A stretch of DNA of 64,000 nucleotides from Chitinophagaceae bacterium (GCA_023957125.1 JAMLHL010000005.1:150014-214013); one strand, 5' to 3'. Shown: positions 18,522 through 28,287, numbered from the stretch's first letter. The notes: a model not told the origin generated them from the letters alone. Numbers and translations: made by a program.

Positions 18522-20684
18522 ATGCAGATTAAAAACAAATGCAACACATTAAAGAGGCGTTTGGCTGTCAATGTCCGATTCCTGCTATTATTGGTAATTA
18601 TCTTAGCTTCCTGCAAGAGCAAGTCACATTATGGCGGCCCGCTCAGCCCTGAAGAATCCATGAAAACTTTTCAGTTTGCTGAAAACTTTAAAGCGGAGAT
18701 ATTCGCAACGGAGCCTTTGGTGATAGACCCGGTATCTATGCAGTATGACGAAGACGGGAATGCTTTTGTAGTAGAGATGGTGGATGCCTACAAACCGGAT
18801 TCTGTAAAAGAGAAACATGAAGACAAAATCGTTATGCTAAAAGATCTGAATGGTGATGGAAGAGCCGATACAGCAATTGTTTTTGCAGACGGTCTCAGAG
18901 AAGTAACCAGTGTGTTGCCGTGGAAAGGCGGATTAATCATTGCGGCAGCGCCTAATATTACGTATTATAAAGATACTGATGGCGATGGCCGTGCTGATTC
19001 AAAAGAAATTCTTTTTACAGGGTTCTTTACCGGGAACGAAGAAGGCCAGATTACCAATCTTACTTTTGGTATTGACAACTGGATATATGCTAATAACACC
19101 GGGCAAAAGGGTGAGATAACTTACAACCGGAAGCCTGATGCACCAAAGCTAAATCTGCAGGGCGCAGATTTTCGTTTTCGCCTGGATAGGGATCAGTTTG
19201 AACGCAGCACCGGCCCTGGACAATATGGACTGGCAATAGACGATTGGGGACATCGCTTTTTTACCGCCAATTCTTTGCACATCCGGCAGGTGGTTACACC
19301 ATTAAGGTATCTGGAAAGAAATCCTTATCTGTCTTCGTCCGCTAAATCTTCTGTTGAAAATATTTCTGATCATGATCCGCTGATGTATCAATTATCTGCA
19401 ACGCCTTACTGGCGCCAGGTACGTACAGATCGTCGTAATGAAGAATTTCATAAAAACCATCTTGACAGAGTAGAGTATGCCAGAGATCATTTTACAGGCG
19501 CTTCCGGCGGCACCGTATATGAAGGAGATGCGCTTCCAAAAGAATACTATGGCGATATATTTACGGGCGATGTTGCAGGTAGCTTGGTGCATCGGGATAT
19601 TCTTTCTCCTGTAGATACCGAGCCATATATGGTAGCCAAACGCGGAGAAAAGGAAAAAGATAAAGAATTTATGGCTACTAAGGATTCATGGTTTCGCCCT
19701 GCTTCTTTCTCAAGCGGCCCCGATGGATATCTTTACGTGATTGATATGTATCGGCAACATATCGAAACTCCGCTGTCCATTCCTGAGGACTTACAAAAGA
19801 CTATGGATTTTAACGCCGGACACACTATGGGACGTATTTACAGAATAGTGCCCGGTAATGCCGGTCCTTACAAACCTGTAACCCCCAATCTTAAAAATGC
19901 AACTTCTGCTGAACTGGTTACTACGCTTACCCATCAAAACCGTTGGTGGCGCCTTACTGCCCAGCGCCTTCTTTTGGAGCGCCAGGATAAAAGCGTGATA
20001 CCTGCGGTAAAAGAGTTATTTGCCAAAAGCGAAGATCCAAGATTCAGGCTTCATGCGCTCTATGTTTTAGAAGGTATGGATACCCTTGATGCAAACATTG
20101 TAAAAGCTGCCATGAAAGACTCTTCGCCGGGTGTGCGTGAAAATGCCGCCATTCTTTCTGAGCGCTTCCCTGCATGCTTGTCACAGTTAGAAGAAATGAT
20201 TAGTGATTCCGCTATCAGGGTAGCCTACCAGGCTACATTGAGCCTGGGGCAGTTCAAAGACAATACAGTAGCTCCTGCATTAGCCAAGTCATTGGAAATT
20301 CACGGACAAAATTTCTGGTTTAGAAATGCGGTATTGAGTTCAGAAGCAGGATCCGGCATTGGATTGATAACTGCTTTGCAGAAGACATCCTTCTTTAAAG
20401 ACACCGCATTCTGGAAATCCAATTTCTTTGAGACTCTCGCGAACGTAATTGGGAACCGCAATGATAAAACTCAGATCGGAAGTTTACTGAATAATCTTTC
20501 TCAGCCGTTTATCGTAAATGCAGCAGGTATGCAGGCAACAGGTATTAAGGGCTTGATCAAAGGAACAGAAAGGATTAAAGACCTGGATGCTTCTTTAAAA
20601 GAAAAATTAAAGACTATTTCATCAGAAGCTGGCAGTAATGCAGGCAAAGCTATCCAGGATTTGAAAGCATTGTATGCTAAGTAA
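18522..20684 (+). CDS. PVC-type beta-propeller lipoprotein with HEAT-like C-terminus
   Basis: ATG at 18522 (720 residues) is preferred because it leads straight to a lipoprotein signal (FLLLLVIILASC); an upstream ATG at 18459 would add 21 residues. The GPLSPEESMKTFQFAENFKA start and repeated DGDGRAD segments mark the putative membrane-bound dehydrogenase propeller often fused to a CxxCH haem domain in Planctomycetes and Bacteroidota. From about residue 470 (LVTTLTHQNRWWRLTAQRLL) it turns into HEAT-like helical repeats. No CxxCH is present, so no haem c is bound. A close paralogue lies at 47239. It may oxidise sugar alcohols or related compounds using another carrier. Confidence 0.8.
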   Translation: MQIKNKCNTLKRRLAVNVRFLLLLVIILASCKSKSHYGGPLSPEESMKTFQFAENFKAEIFATEPLVIDPVSMQYDEDGNAFVVEMVDAYKPDSVKEKHEDKIVMLKDLNGDGRADTAIVFADGLREVTSVLPWKGGLIIAAAPNITYYKDTDGDGRADSKEILFTGFFTGNEEGQITNLTFGIDNWIYANNTGQKGEITYNRKPDAPKLNLQGADFRFRLDRDQFERSTGPGQYGLAIDDWGHRFFTANSLHIRQVVTPLRYLERNPYLSSSAKSSVENISDHDPLMYQLSATPYWRQVRTDRRNEEFHKNHLDRVEYARDHFTGASGGTVYEGDALPKEYYGDIFTGDVAGSLVHRDILSPVDTEPYMVAKRGEKEKDKEFMATKDSWFRPASFSSGPDGYLYVIDMYRQHIETPLSIPEDLQKTMDFNAGHTMGRIYRIVPGNAGPYKPVTPNLKNATSAELVTTLTHQNRWWRLTAQRLLLERQDKSVIPAVKELFAKSEDPRFRLHALYVLEGMDTLDANIVKAAMKDSSPGVRENAAILSERFPACLSQLEEMISDSAIRVAYQATLSLGQFKDNTVAPALAKSLEIHGQNFWFRNAVLSSEAGSGIGLITALQKTSFFKDTAFWKSNFFETLANVIGNRNDKTQIGSLLNNLSQPFIVNAAGMQATGIKGLIKGTERIKDLDASLKEKLKTISSEAGSNAGKAIQDLKALYAK

Positions 20685-20698
20685 TAAAAAAATGATCA

Positions 20699-21496
20699 AT
20701 GCAAAAGTACAAGTTATTATTACCGGTATGTTTCATATTGATATATGGAGCGCTCCCTTTCACGTCTATAGGAAATGTGATTCCTGTAAACGATGCCGGA
20801 TATGGGTTTCAACACAGTAAGGTTAGAATTATTTTTTCTGACTCATTACATGCTCCTACACAAAAAGGAGCGAAAGGTGGATGGGAAGTACTCTTGGATG
20901 GGAAGAATACTGACAAGTGGAGATCAAAAAATAGCGAATCATTCCCTTCGGATGGATGGGTCATAGAAAATGGATCTTTGGTCTTAAATAAAAAAGGAGC
21001 CGGGGATATTATCACCCGTGAGAAATTCAGCAATTTCGAACTAAGGCTTGATTTTAATTTAACAAAAGAAGCCAACAGCGGGGTTAAATATTTTGCCGGG
21101 GAATTAAAAAATTCAAAGACTGGCGATGTGACCATCAATGGCCCTGAGTACCAGATCATAGATGATTATAATCATCCTGAAGTAAAAAATCACAAACATG
21201 ATATAGCCGCTACTGCTTCCTGCTATTTACTTTATACTCCAAAAAATGTACACCTGAGACCTGCCGGGCAATGGAATCAAATCCGGATCATTGCCAAAGG
21301 AAAGCATGTAGAACATTGGTTAAACGGCGTAAAGGTGATTAGTTATGAAAGAGGAAGCGCAGATTTTCTTAAGCGAAAATCCGTGACTAAATTTAAAGAT
21401 TACCCTGATTATGGCGAATTGGCAAGCGGGTACATTTTACTTACAGATCATGGCGACAAAGTGTATTTCAGAAAAATTAAAATAAAACGTTTATAA
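20699..21496 (+). CDS. DUF1080 (3-keto-disaccharide hydrolase family) exported protein
   Basis: 265 residues with a signal peptide (LLLPVCFILIYGALPF). The DUF1080 concanavalin-like fold begins at GGWEVLLDGKNTDKWRSKN and includes WVIENGSLVLNKKG, FSNFELRLDFNLTKEANSGV and the terminal YILLTDHGDKVYFRKIKIK. Some members cleave glycosidic bonds after a partner oxidoreductase makes a 3-keto sugar. Gfo/Idh/MocA oxidoreductases are encoded at 1558 and 2652 and PVC propellers at 18522 and 47239. It lies 14 bases after the propeller and 11 bases before a subtype-B ceramidase-like gene. Confidence 0.88.
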   Translation: MQKYKLLLPVCFILIYGALPFTSIGNVIPVNDAGYGFQHSKVRIIFSDSLHAPTQKGAKGGWEVLLDGKNTDKWRSKNSESFPSDGWVIENGSLVLNKKGAGDIITREKFSNFELRLDFNLTKEANSGVKYFAGELKNSKTGDVTINGPEYQIIDDYNHPEVKNHKHDIAATASCYLLYTPKNVHLRPAGQWNQIRIIAKGKHVEHWLNGVKVISYERGSADFLKRKSVTKFKDYPDYGELASGYILLTDHGDKVYFRKIKIKRL

Positions 21497-21507
21497 ATCA
21501 ATCTATA

Positions 21508-22896
21508 ATGAAACAAGCAATTATTGGTATCTCATCTTTTTTATTAATGATTCTGTTTGTTCCCGGCGCTGAGGGTCAGACAGGCAGTTCAAAAAACTGG
21601 AAGGCAGGCGTTGCCCGTGTGGTCATTACACCCGAACGCCCACAATGGATGGCGGGTTACGGCAGCAGAGACCGTGTTTCGGAAGGAAAGATTGTGGATA
21701 TTTGGGCTAAAGCATTGGCTCTGCAAGATGAAAGTGGAAAACGAAGTGTGTTGGTGACAGCAGATTTGGTAGGGATTCCAAAGAAGCTCTCAGATCACAT
21801 CCGCGACCAGGTAAAGATAAAATACAATTTATCACGGCCACAGATTGCTATCAATACATCTCATACTCACACAGGCCCTGTTTTGTCAGACGCTTTGGTT
21901 AGCATTTACCCGGTAAACGCCAGCCAGCAAAAGGATATTGACGAATATACGGTTCAGTTAGGAGAAAAAATTATAGCATTAGTAGGTAAGGCTTTGAGAT
22001 CCATGGAACCCGTGAAACTATATTCCGGCAATGGGGTTACGAGGTTCCAGGTGAACAGGAGAAATAATGTTGAAGCGACACTAACTTTACAAAGTGACTT
22101 AAATGGGCCAAATGATTATGCAGTGCCTGTGATAAAAGTGGAAAATAGAAAAGGGGATTTAATGGCTATTATGTTTGGATATGCTTGTCACAACACCGTT
22201 CTTGCCGGCTATAAGTGGTCCGGGGATTGGGCAGGATTTGCACAGATAGAACTTGAAAAAGATCATCCGGGCGCCACTGCATTATTTGTTCAGGGCTGTG
22301 GCGCGGATCAAAACCCTTTGCCGAGAAGGACAGTACAATTGGCAGAACAATACGGCCAGGAATTGGCTGCTGCTGTCAACAGAGTGCTTACTGAAGACAT
22401 GCAACCATTGTCTTCGAACTTATCTACTGCATACAGCGAGGTGGAATTACCTTTAAACATTCCCCCCACTAAAGAAGAATTATCAAAAGAAGTACAAAAA
22501 AGTACCGGCTATGAAATGCGCTGGGCGCAAAATCTGATCAAACAAATTGATAGCGGTGAATCGCTCAGAACATCTTACCCCTATCCGGTACAGGTGTGGA
22601 AGGTTGGCGAACAACCCATAGTTATTTTAGGCGGAGAAACCGTAATAGATTATTCAATTGCTCTCAAGCATATTTTTGGCCCCGATTTATTTGTCTTAGG
22701 ATATTCCAATGATGTGATGAGCTATATTCCTTCCGCAAGAATAGTGCAGGAAGGCGGATATGAAGGAGCCAGTTCTCAGATGGTTTATGGGTTGCCGTCC
22801 ACCTGGAAACCAGACATTGAGACATTGATTATTGAAGAGGTTTTGAAGCTGGCAAAACAGGTGGGAGTGCCAATGGCTACAACAAAAGTAAGTTGA
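21508..22896 (+). CDS. Neutral-ceramidase-like exported hydrolase, subtype B copy 1
   Basis: 462 residues with a cleavable signal (ISSFLLMILFVPGAEGQ). The fold starts at WKAGVARVVITPERPQWMAG, close to the WxAGxAxxxITP opening of true neutral ceramidases. Metal-ligand motifs are NTSHTHTGP, GYACHNTVL, LGGETVIDYS and DVMSYIPSARIVQEGGYEG. The nucleophile site reads GCGADQNPLPRR, with Ala-Asp in place of Gly-Asp and Asn where Ser is expected. Subtype B has GGYEGASSQMVYGLPS near its end instead of the HLDEYGHPAW of subtype A. It pairs with A copy 1 in the same operon. Confidence 0.87.
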   Translation: MKQAIIGISSFLLMILFVPGAEGQTGSSKNWKAGVARVVITPERPQWMAGYGSRDRVSEGKIVDIWAKALALQDESGKRSVLVTADLVGIPKKLSDHIRDQVKIKYNLSRPQIAINTSHTHTGPVLSDALVSIYPVNASQQKDIDEYTVQLGEKIIALVGKALRSMEPVKLYSGNGVTRFQVNRRNNVEATLTLQSDLNGPNDYAVPVIKVENRKGDLMAIMFGYACHNTVLAGYKWSGDWAGFAQIELEKDHPGATALFVQGCGADQNPLPRRTVQLAEQYGQELAAAVNRVLTEDMQPLSSNLSTAYSEVELPLNIPPTKEELSKEVQKSTGYEMRWAQNLIKQIDSGESLRTSYPYPVQVWKVGEQPIVILGGETVIDYSIALKHIFGPDLFVLGYSNDVMSYIPSARIVQEGGYEGASSQMVYGLPSTWKPDIETLIIEEVLKLAKQVGVPMATTKVS

Positions 22897-22989
22897 GCGC
22901 TATAATTATTAAAGCTATTTTACAATTGCCTTTTGGCGGTACAACCGAAAATGTAGCAAAGGTTTACGAATTAATCAGCAAGCCCCAAC

Positions 22990-23130
22990 AAAGAGTTCCG
23001 ATGGTATCCCTCATGACACGTCTTGGAAGAAGGAGGCTATGAAGGGAGGCGCGTATTTGATGAATATGGACATCCTGCATGGAGATGGGCAGGGAATGTA
23101 GGGGGTCTCACCGATAAAATTTATTGAGTT
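22990..23130 (+). pseudogene. C-terminal relic of a subtype-A ceramidase-like gene
   Basis: Between 22998 and 23103 the DNA matches the 3' part of A copy 1 (about 18256-18360) almost base for base: ATGGTA, CACGTC, GGAAGAAGG.GGCTATGAAGG, then a stretch coding DEYGHPAWRWAGNV. Small gaps break the frame and the match ends after 23103. No gene body precedes it. It is a leftover from loss or rearrangement of a subtype-A copy between B copy 1 and the broken A copy that follows. The open stretch before it (22910-23040) is not recognised. Confidence 0.7.
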
Positions 23131-23184
23131 CTTTTAAATCTTTATTTTTTCTATTTAGCCAAATTAAATCTATAAATTTTAAAC

Positions 23185-24372
23185 ATAAAAAAAATACCAG
23201 GGTACCTGCTTGTCATTTTTCTCTCAGATGGCCTTTTCACATTTGGGAAAATAAAAGAATCCGATAAGAATATCAATGAAAAAGTTCATAAAACGATTCC
23301 ACCCGCAAAAGCCATGGAATGGCTTGTCGGCATCTCCCGCCGTGTCCTTACCCCCACTACGGATGTATGGCTCGCGAGCTATGGTACTAAGCGCCCTATA
23401 GAAGGGAAGTCACACGATATATGGGTAAAGGTTTTAGCGCTTAAAAGCAAAAATGGTAAGCCTGTGGTTATGGCCACCACGGATAACCAGGGTATGTCCA
23501 GAACCATCTATGAAAGTCTTTATAAAAAAATTCAAGAACGTTTCAATCTTGATCGCTCTGAATTTATGTTGACATTTTCCCATAATCATTCAGCGCCGTG
23601 CCTTCGTGGCGACCTCGTAGATTATTACAAAAGTGACGATCAGCAACGAAAGCTCGTGGATGAATATTCAGACTGGATGCAAGAGCAAATTGTAGATGCT
23701 GTAGATGAGGCGTTACGAAACCTGCAGCCTGCGCAAATCTCCAAAGGGGAAGGGCTTTGTACATTTGCGGTCAACAGAAGAGATAATGTGGAATCAGAGG
23801 TTCCTGCCATGCTGGCGGCGGGGAAACCGCTTAAAGGAGTGACAGATCATTACGTTCCTGTCTTATCCGCCAGGAATATAAAGGGAGACCTTATAGCAAT
23901 CCTGTTTGGATATGCCTGCCATCCTACTACTTTATATGGCAACCTGTTGTCAGGTGATTATCCCGGATTTGCGCAGATTAATTTGGAAACCCGCTACCCC
24001 GGCGTTACAGCCATGTTTTTTAATGCCTGTGGTGGTGATCAGAATCCGCTACCACGCGGTACAGTAGAGCTATGCACGAAATATGGCAAAATGTTATCGG
24101 ATGCAGTAGAAGAAGTGGTAGATAAACCAATGCAGCCTGTATCCTCCGGGTTGAAAACAGCTTTTAAATTTGTAAAGTTGGATTATGAAGAAGTGATAAC
24201 AAAAGAAAAACTACTTCCCATAACCACCGGCGATAACAAAATACATGCCCGATGGGCCAGGCGCATGCTGGAAATGATAGATAAGGGCGTTCAATTCCCC
24301 ATTTCTTATAATTATTATCCTGTGCAAGCCATCACTCATCAAAATAAAATGAAAAATGATTTCATCTCTTAA
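23185..24372 (+). pseudogene. Broken neutral-ceramidase-like gene (subtype A)
   Basis: From the first internal ATG at 23314 the frame encodes 352 residues closely matching A copy 1. The in-frame signal peptide upstream (KKIPGYLLVIFLSDGLFTFG) begins with ATA at 23185 instead of ATG, so the original start codon is lost. The match ends at 24330 and the frame runs into an unrelated tail (ITHQNKMKNDFIS). The part with the zinc-binding Glu and Tyr is missing. Without signal peptide and two metal ligands the product should not work. The antisense DNA after the break resembles an integrase arm segment. Confidence 0.8.
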
Positions 24373-24476
24373 TTTACGTAGTTTAACTTTAGTATTCTTA
24401 TCGCCGCGGTTCGCGTCTTTACGAAGCACCACTTTGAAATACGCCCGGATTAACTGAATAATTAAACTAAACCCCA

Positions 24477-26168
24477 ATGAATTTATTTCTCAATGGATGT
24501 CGGTCAATCTTTGGATTAATTGGCATTGGCTTATTTTTTTCGTGCCAGGATCAGAAAAAGACAGAAACTGACCCGGCTTTTAAGCAGGGACTGGTGGGAT
24601 ACTGGAAGCTATCGGGTGATATCAAAGATGCGTCCGGCAATGATCTTCATCCCATCATGCATGGAAAAGTTGAGTTTAATGCTGAAGACAGGGGAGGAGA
24701 AAAACTGACAACCGCCGTTTTTGATGGCCGGGATGCGTGGCTGGAGATTCCCCCAAATCCCAAAATACAATTAGGGAGCGGGGATTTCAGTATAGCTGCC
24801 TGGATCTATACGGATAGTGCATCAGATGATATGCCGGGAGATATTATCAGCCAGTATGATCCCTCCGCTAAACAGGGATTTCATCTGAGCATAAAGCATA
24901 ACCTGGGCCCGACCAATACCGGCAATTTCAGGCAACTGGATTTTGGCATAGACAATAACTATTCCTCACCATGGGTAGATTACGGCACACCGGGCAATAC
25001 CATTTATCCGTTTTCACTGATCAGCTATAAAGGAAGTTTATACGCCTCCACCTGCGATTCGTCGGCAGATGGGCACGGACATGTGTACCGCTATTCGGGA
25101 GATAAGTGGATGGATTGTGGTTTCCTTGACAGCTCGAATGCCGTCACGTCTCTGACAGCATTTAATGGTGATCTTTACGCATCTACAGGGCATTACAGAA
25201 CGGGTGGATCGTCTCTTCCTAATTCAAAAAATACGATTGAGGGGGGAAGGGTTTTTCGTTATGAAGCGCCGGATAAATGGATTGATTGCGGCCGGATGCC
25301 TGTTGAGGCCATTGCCTGCATGATCGTGTATAATGGAAGCCTGTACGCTACATCCAATTACAACAGCCCGGATTTTTACCGGTATGCAGGCGGGAAAGAA
25401 TGGGTTAAATGTGATGTTCCTGATAAACGGTTGAATGCTATGGGCATTTATAATGGTTATATTTATGCCACCAGCTATGACTGGGGCCACGTATATCGCT
25501 ATGACGGCAATACCTGGACAGATTGCGGGCAGGTGGGAGATGAAAAAATAAATACCCAGTGCTATGCTTTTGCAGCTTACGAGGGCAAGCTGTATGTGTC
25601 TACCTGGGCAAGCGGTCGGGTATATCGCTTTGACGGGATCAACCAATGGACGGATGTGGGCCGGCTGGGGCAGGAACTGGAAGTGATGGGTTTGATTGTT
25701 CATAATGGCCGCTTGCTGGGAGGAACCTTGCCTTTGGCAGAAATATATTCGTATGAAGGAGACACCACGTGGAAAAGAATGGAACAATTAGACAGAACGC
25801 CGGATGTAAAATACCGCAGGGCATGGACGATGGCCGAGCATGATGGTAAGGTTTTCTGTGGTACGCTTCCTTCCGGTAAGGTCTATGGCTTTGAGGCAGG
25901 AAAATCCGTTATGTCTCCCAATGAGGTTTCTCCCGGCTGGCAGCATGTTGCCGCAGTGAAGACAGCAGACCGGTTGCAATTATTCATAAACGGGAAACAG
26001 GTTAATGAAACGACCATCCCGGATTCCATGAAATTTAATTTTAACAATGGAGTACCATTGAAGATCGGAGCTGGTTCTAATGACTATTTCAAGGGGCGCA
26101 TGCGCGAGTTTCGCCTTTACAGCAGGGCATTAAAAAACGACGAAATAGTAGTATTATCGCAGAAATAA
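24477..26168 (+). CDS. LamG-fold lipoprotein with an inserted seven-bladed propeller
   Basis: 563 residues with a lipoprotein-like signal (GLIGIGLFFSC). The first half of a LamG/concanavalin domain (GLVGYWKLSGDIKDASGNDL to LHISIKHN-like QGFHLSIKHN, about residues 38-150) is interrupted by about 330 residues containing seven related repeats: YKGSLYAST, FNGDLYAST, YNGSLYATS, YNGYIYATS, YEGKLYVST, HNGRLLGGT and HDGKVFCGT. The LamG domain then resumes (GWQHVAAVKTADRLQLFING) to the end. It is probably a surface glycan-binding protein. It stands between a broken A copy and B copy 2. Confidence 0.75.
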   Translation: MNLFLNGCRSIFGLIGIGLFFSCQDQKKTETDPAFKQGLVGYWKLSGDIKDASGNDLHPIMHGKVEFNAEDRGGEKLTTAVFDGRDAWLEIPPNPKIQLGSGDFSIAAWIYTDSASDDMPGDIISQYDPSAKQGFHLSIKHNLGPTNTGNFRQLDFGIDNNYSSPWVDYGTPGNTIYPFSLISYKGSLYASTCDSSADGHGHVYRYSGDKWMDCGFLDSSNAVTSLTAFNGDLYASTGHYRTGGSSLPNSKNTIEGGRVFRYEAPDKWIDCGRMPVEAIACMIVYNGSLYATSNYNSPDFYRYAGGKEWVKCDVPDKRLNAMGIYNGYIYATSYDWGHVYRYDGNTWTDCGQVGDEKINTQCYAFAAYEGKLYVSTWASGRVYRFDGINQWTDVGRLGQELEVMGLIVHNGRLLGGTLPLAEIYSYEGDTTWKRMEQLDRTPDVKYRRAWTMAEHDGKVFCGTLPSGKVYGFEAGKSVMSPNEVSPGWQHVAAVKTADRLQLFINGKQVNETTIPDSMKFNFNNGVPLKIGAGSNDYFKGRMREFRLYSRALKNDEIVVLSQK

Positions 26169-26186
26169 TTTATAAGCAACATAGGG

Positions 26187-27581
26187 ATGAAACAGATACG
26201 GCTCCTTTCGATTACCGGTTTTTTGGAGATAATGATTTTATATTGCAGTCCCGCATTAGCCCAACGCACTAATTACAACGGCTGGAAAGCAGGCATTGCC
26301 AGCGTGGTCATTACGCCTGATCGGCCGATCTGGATGGCAGGATATGGAGACAGGGATCGCCCGGCCGAAGGGAAGATAATGGATATCCGGGCAAAAGCCC
26401 TGGCATTGCAGGACGCGAACGGCCGGCAGGCTGTACTGGTAACAGCAGATTTAGTAGGGATCCCCAAAAGACTGTCTGACCATGTGCGTGACCAGTTAAA
26501 AGCAAAGTATAATTTATCTAAGTCGCAGATTGCAATCAACACTTCTCATACCCATACCGGTCCTGTATTATCCGACGCCCTGGTGAGCATTTACCCGGTC
26601 AATGCGGCACAGCAAAAGGATATTGATCAATACACCGATCAGTTAGGAGAGAAGCTTGTGGCTTTAGTGGGCGAGGCGCTCCGTTCTATGCAGCCTGCAC
26701 AGCTCTATTCGGGAAATGGCGTTACGCGCTTCCAGGTGAACAGGAGAAATAACGTTGAAGCCACATTGTCTTCACAGAGCGATTTAAGCGGTCCGAATGA
26801 TTATGCCGTTCCCGTTATAAAAGTTACAGATAAAAACGGGAAACTGATAGCCGTAGCATTTGGATATGCCTGCCATAATACAGTGCTTGCAGGCTATAAA
26901 TGGTCGGGTGACTATGCCGGGTTCGCGCAGGCAGAGCTTGAAAAAGCCTATCCGGGCATTGCTGCGCTTTTTTTACAGGGATGCGGTGCCGATCAGAACC
27001 CTTTGCCGCGGCGAACAGTGCAGTTGGCGCAGCAATACGGGAAAGAATTGGCCGCGGCTGTTAACAGGGTGCTCCTTGAAGATATGAAGCCGCTGTCGCC
27101 TCATTTAGCCACCGCCTATTCGGAGGTGGCATTACCGTTATCCACCCCTCCCACCAAAGCGGAATTATCCAAAATTGCAGAGGCTTCTTCAGGCTATAAA
27201 AAGCGATGGGCAGAAAACCTGGTCGCCCGGATCAATAGCGGACAACCCCTCAGCACCTCGTATCCCTACCCGGTTGAAGTATGGAAAATCGGCGAACAGC
27301 CGGTAGTTATTTTAGGAGGTGAAGTGGTGGTAGGATATGCGGTTGAATTGAAGCGCATCCTGGGTGAGGATATATTTGTTTTAGGATACTCCAATGATGT
27401 AATGGCTTATATCCCCACGGCAACCATCTTGAAAGAGGGTGGTTATGAAGGTGCATCATCACAAATGGTATATGGATTACCATCGCCCTGGAAAGCAAAT
27501 ATTGAAGCAGTAATTCTGCAGGAGGTTTTACAACTCGCCAAACAGGCCGGAGTGCCCGTACAGGAATCAAAAATAAATTGA
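26187..27581 (+). CDS. Neutral-ceramidase-like exported hydrolase, subtype B copy 2
   Basis: 464 residues, closely similar to B copy 1 throughout. Signal peptide at the start (FLEIMILYCSPALAQ), fold opening at WKAGIASVVITPDRPIWMAG. NTSHTHTGP, GYACHNTVL, LGGEVVVGYA and DVMAYIPTATILKEGGYEG carry the expected metal ligands. The nucleophile site is GCGADQNPLPRR, again without Ser. It lies 19 bases after the LamG/propeller gene and 23 bases before a DUF1080 lipoprotein, so the set repeats the ceramidase-like plus DUF1080 arrangement of 20699-22896. Confidence 0.87.
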   Translation: MKQIRLLSITGFLEIMILYCSPALAQRTNYNGWKAGIASVVITPDRPIWMAGYGDRDRPAEGKIMDIRAKALALQDANGRQAVLVTADLVGIPKRLSDHVRDQLKAKYNLSKSQIAINTSHTHTGPVLSDALVSIYPVNAAQQKDIDQYTDQLGEKLVALVGEALRSMQPAQLYSGNGVTRFQVNRRNNVEATLSSQSDLSGPNDYAVPVIKVTDKNGKLIAVAFGYACHNTVLAGYKWSGDYAGFAQAELEKAYPGIAALFLQGCGADQNPLPRRTVQLAQQYGKELAAAVNRVLLEDMKPLSPHLATAYSEVALPLSTPPTKAELSKIAEASSGYKKRWAENLVARINSGQPLSTSYPYPVEVWKIGEQPVVILGGEVVVGYAVELKRILGEDIFVLGYSNDVMAYIPTATILKEGGYEGASSQMVYGLPSPWKANIEAVILQEVLQLAKQAGVPVQESKIN

Positions 27582-27603
27582 TCATACAATCCTATAATGC
27601 AAA

Positions 27604-28287
27604 ATGAAAAAATCAAAATTACTTCTGGTCTTTTGCCTCCTTGTTACCTTAACTATTATTTCCTGTTCCGAAGGATCAACCACGTCGTCAGCCGCTGCTC
27701 AGCAGGATCCATCCGACAGCGGATGGGTAAGTTTATTTAACGGTAAAGATCTTTCCGGCTGGGAGCTGATCGAAGGCACGGCACCCTACACGGTGGAAAA
27801 CGGGGAGATTGTGGGCACTACGGCGCCTGATAACCCCAATGGCATTTTATGCACCAAAGATACCTTCAGCAACTTTATATTGGAACTGGACGTGAAGGTG
27901 GATACCGCTTTAAATTCGGGCATCCAGATCAGAAGCCATACTATGGATGTAAAGGGCAACAAGGAAGTATATGGCTACCAGGTAGAGGTAGATCCGTCGG
28001 CCCGCGCATGGAGCGGAGGCATCTACGATTCACGCCGCAGAGGATGGATAGCAGATCTGAAGGATAAGCCCGAGGCTCAAAAGGCGTTCAAAAACCAGGA
28101 ATGGAATCGTTACAGGATAGCTGCAAACGGCGATACTATTAAAACATGGATCAATGACACACCTATCATTACCCTGGTGGACTCATTGGATTCCAATGGA
28201 TTTATCGGTCTCCAGGTGCACCAGAGTTCCAGCAATGAACCGTTGAAGGTACAGTTTCGTAATATCCGTATTAAAGCATTGGAATGA
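27604..28287 (+). CDS. DUF1080 (3-keto-disaccharide hydrolase family) lipoprotein
   Basis: 227 residues with a lipobox (FCLLVTLTIISC). The domain runs from GWVSLFNGKDLSGWELIEGT through YTVENGEIVGTT, FSNFILELDVKVDTALNSGI and GYQVEVDPSARAWSGGIYD to QVHQSSSNEPLKVQFRNIRI. This version has the GGIYDSRRRGW segment typical of the larger DUF1080 group, unlike the copy at 20699, so the two are not recent duplicates. Its stop overlaps the ATG of the next ceramidase-like gene by four bases (ATGA), indicating translational coupling. Confidence 0.9.
   Translation: MKKSKLLLVFCLLVTLTIISCSEGSTTSSAAAQQDPSDSGWVSLFNGKDLSGWELIEGTAPYTVENGEIVGTTAPDNPNGILCTKDTFSNFILELDVKVDTALNSGIQIRSHTMDVKGNKEVYGYQVEVDPSARAWSGGIYDSRRRGWIADLKDKPEAQKAFKNQEWNRYRIAANGDTIKTWINDTPIITLVDSLDSNGFIGLQVHQSSSNEPLKVQFRNIRIKALE

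Noticed and set aside
18522..20684. Cytochrome c-containing dehydrogenase
   Set aside because: No CxxCH motif occurs anywhere in the protein, nor in its paralogue at 47239.
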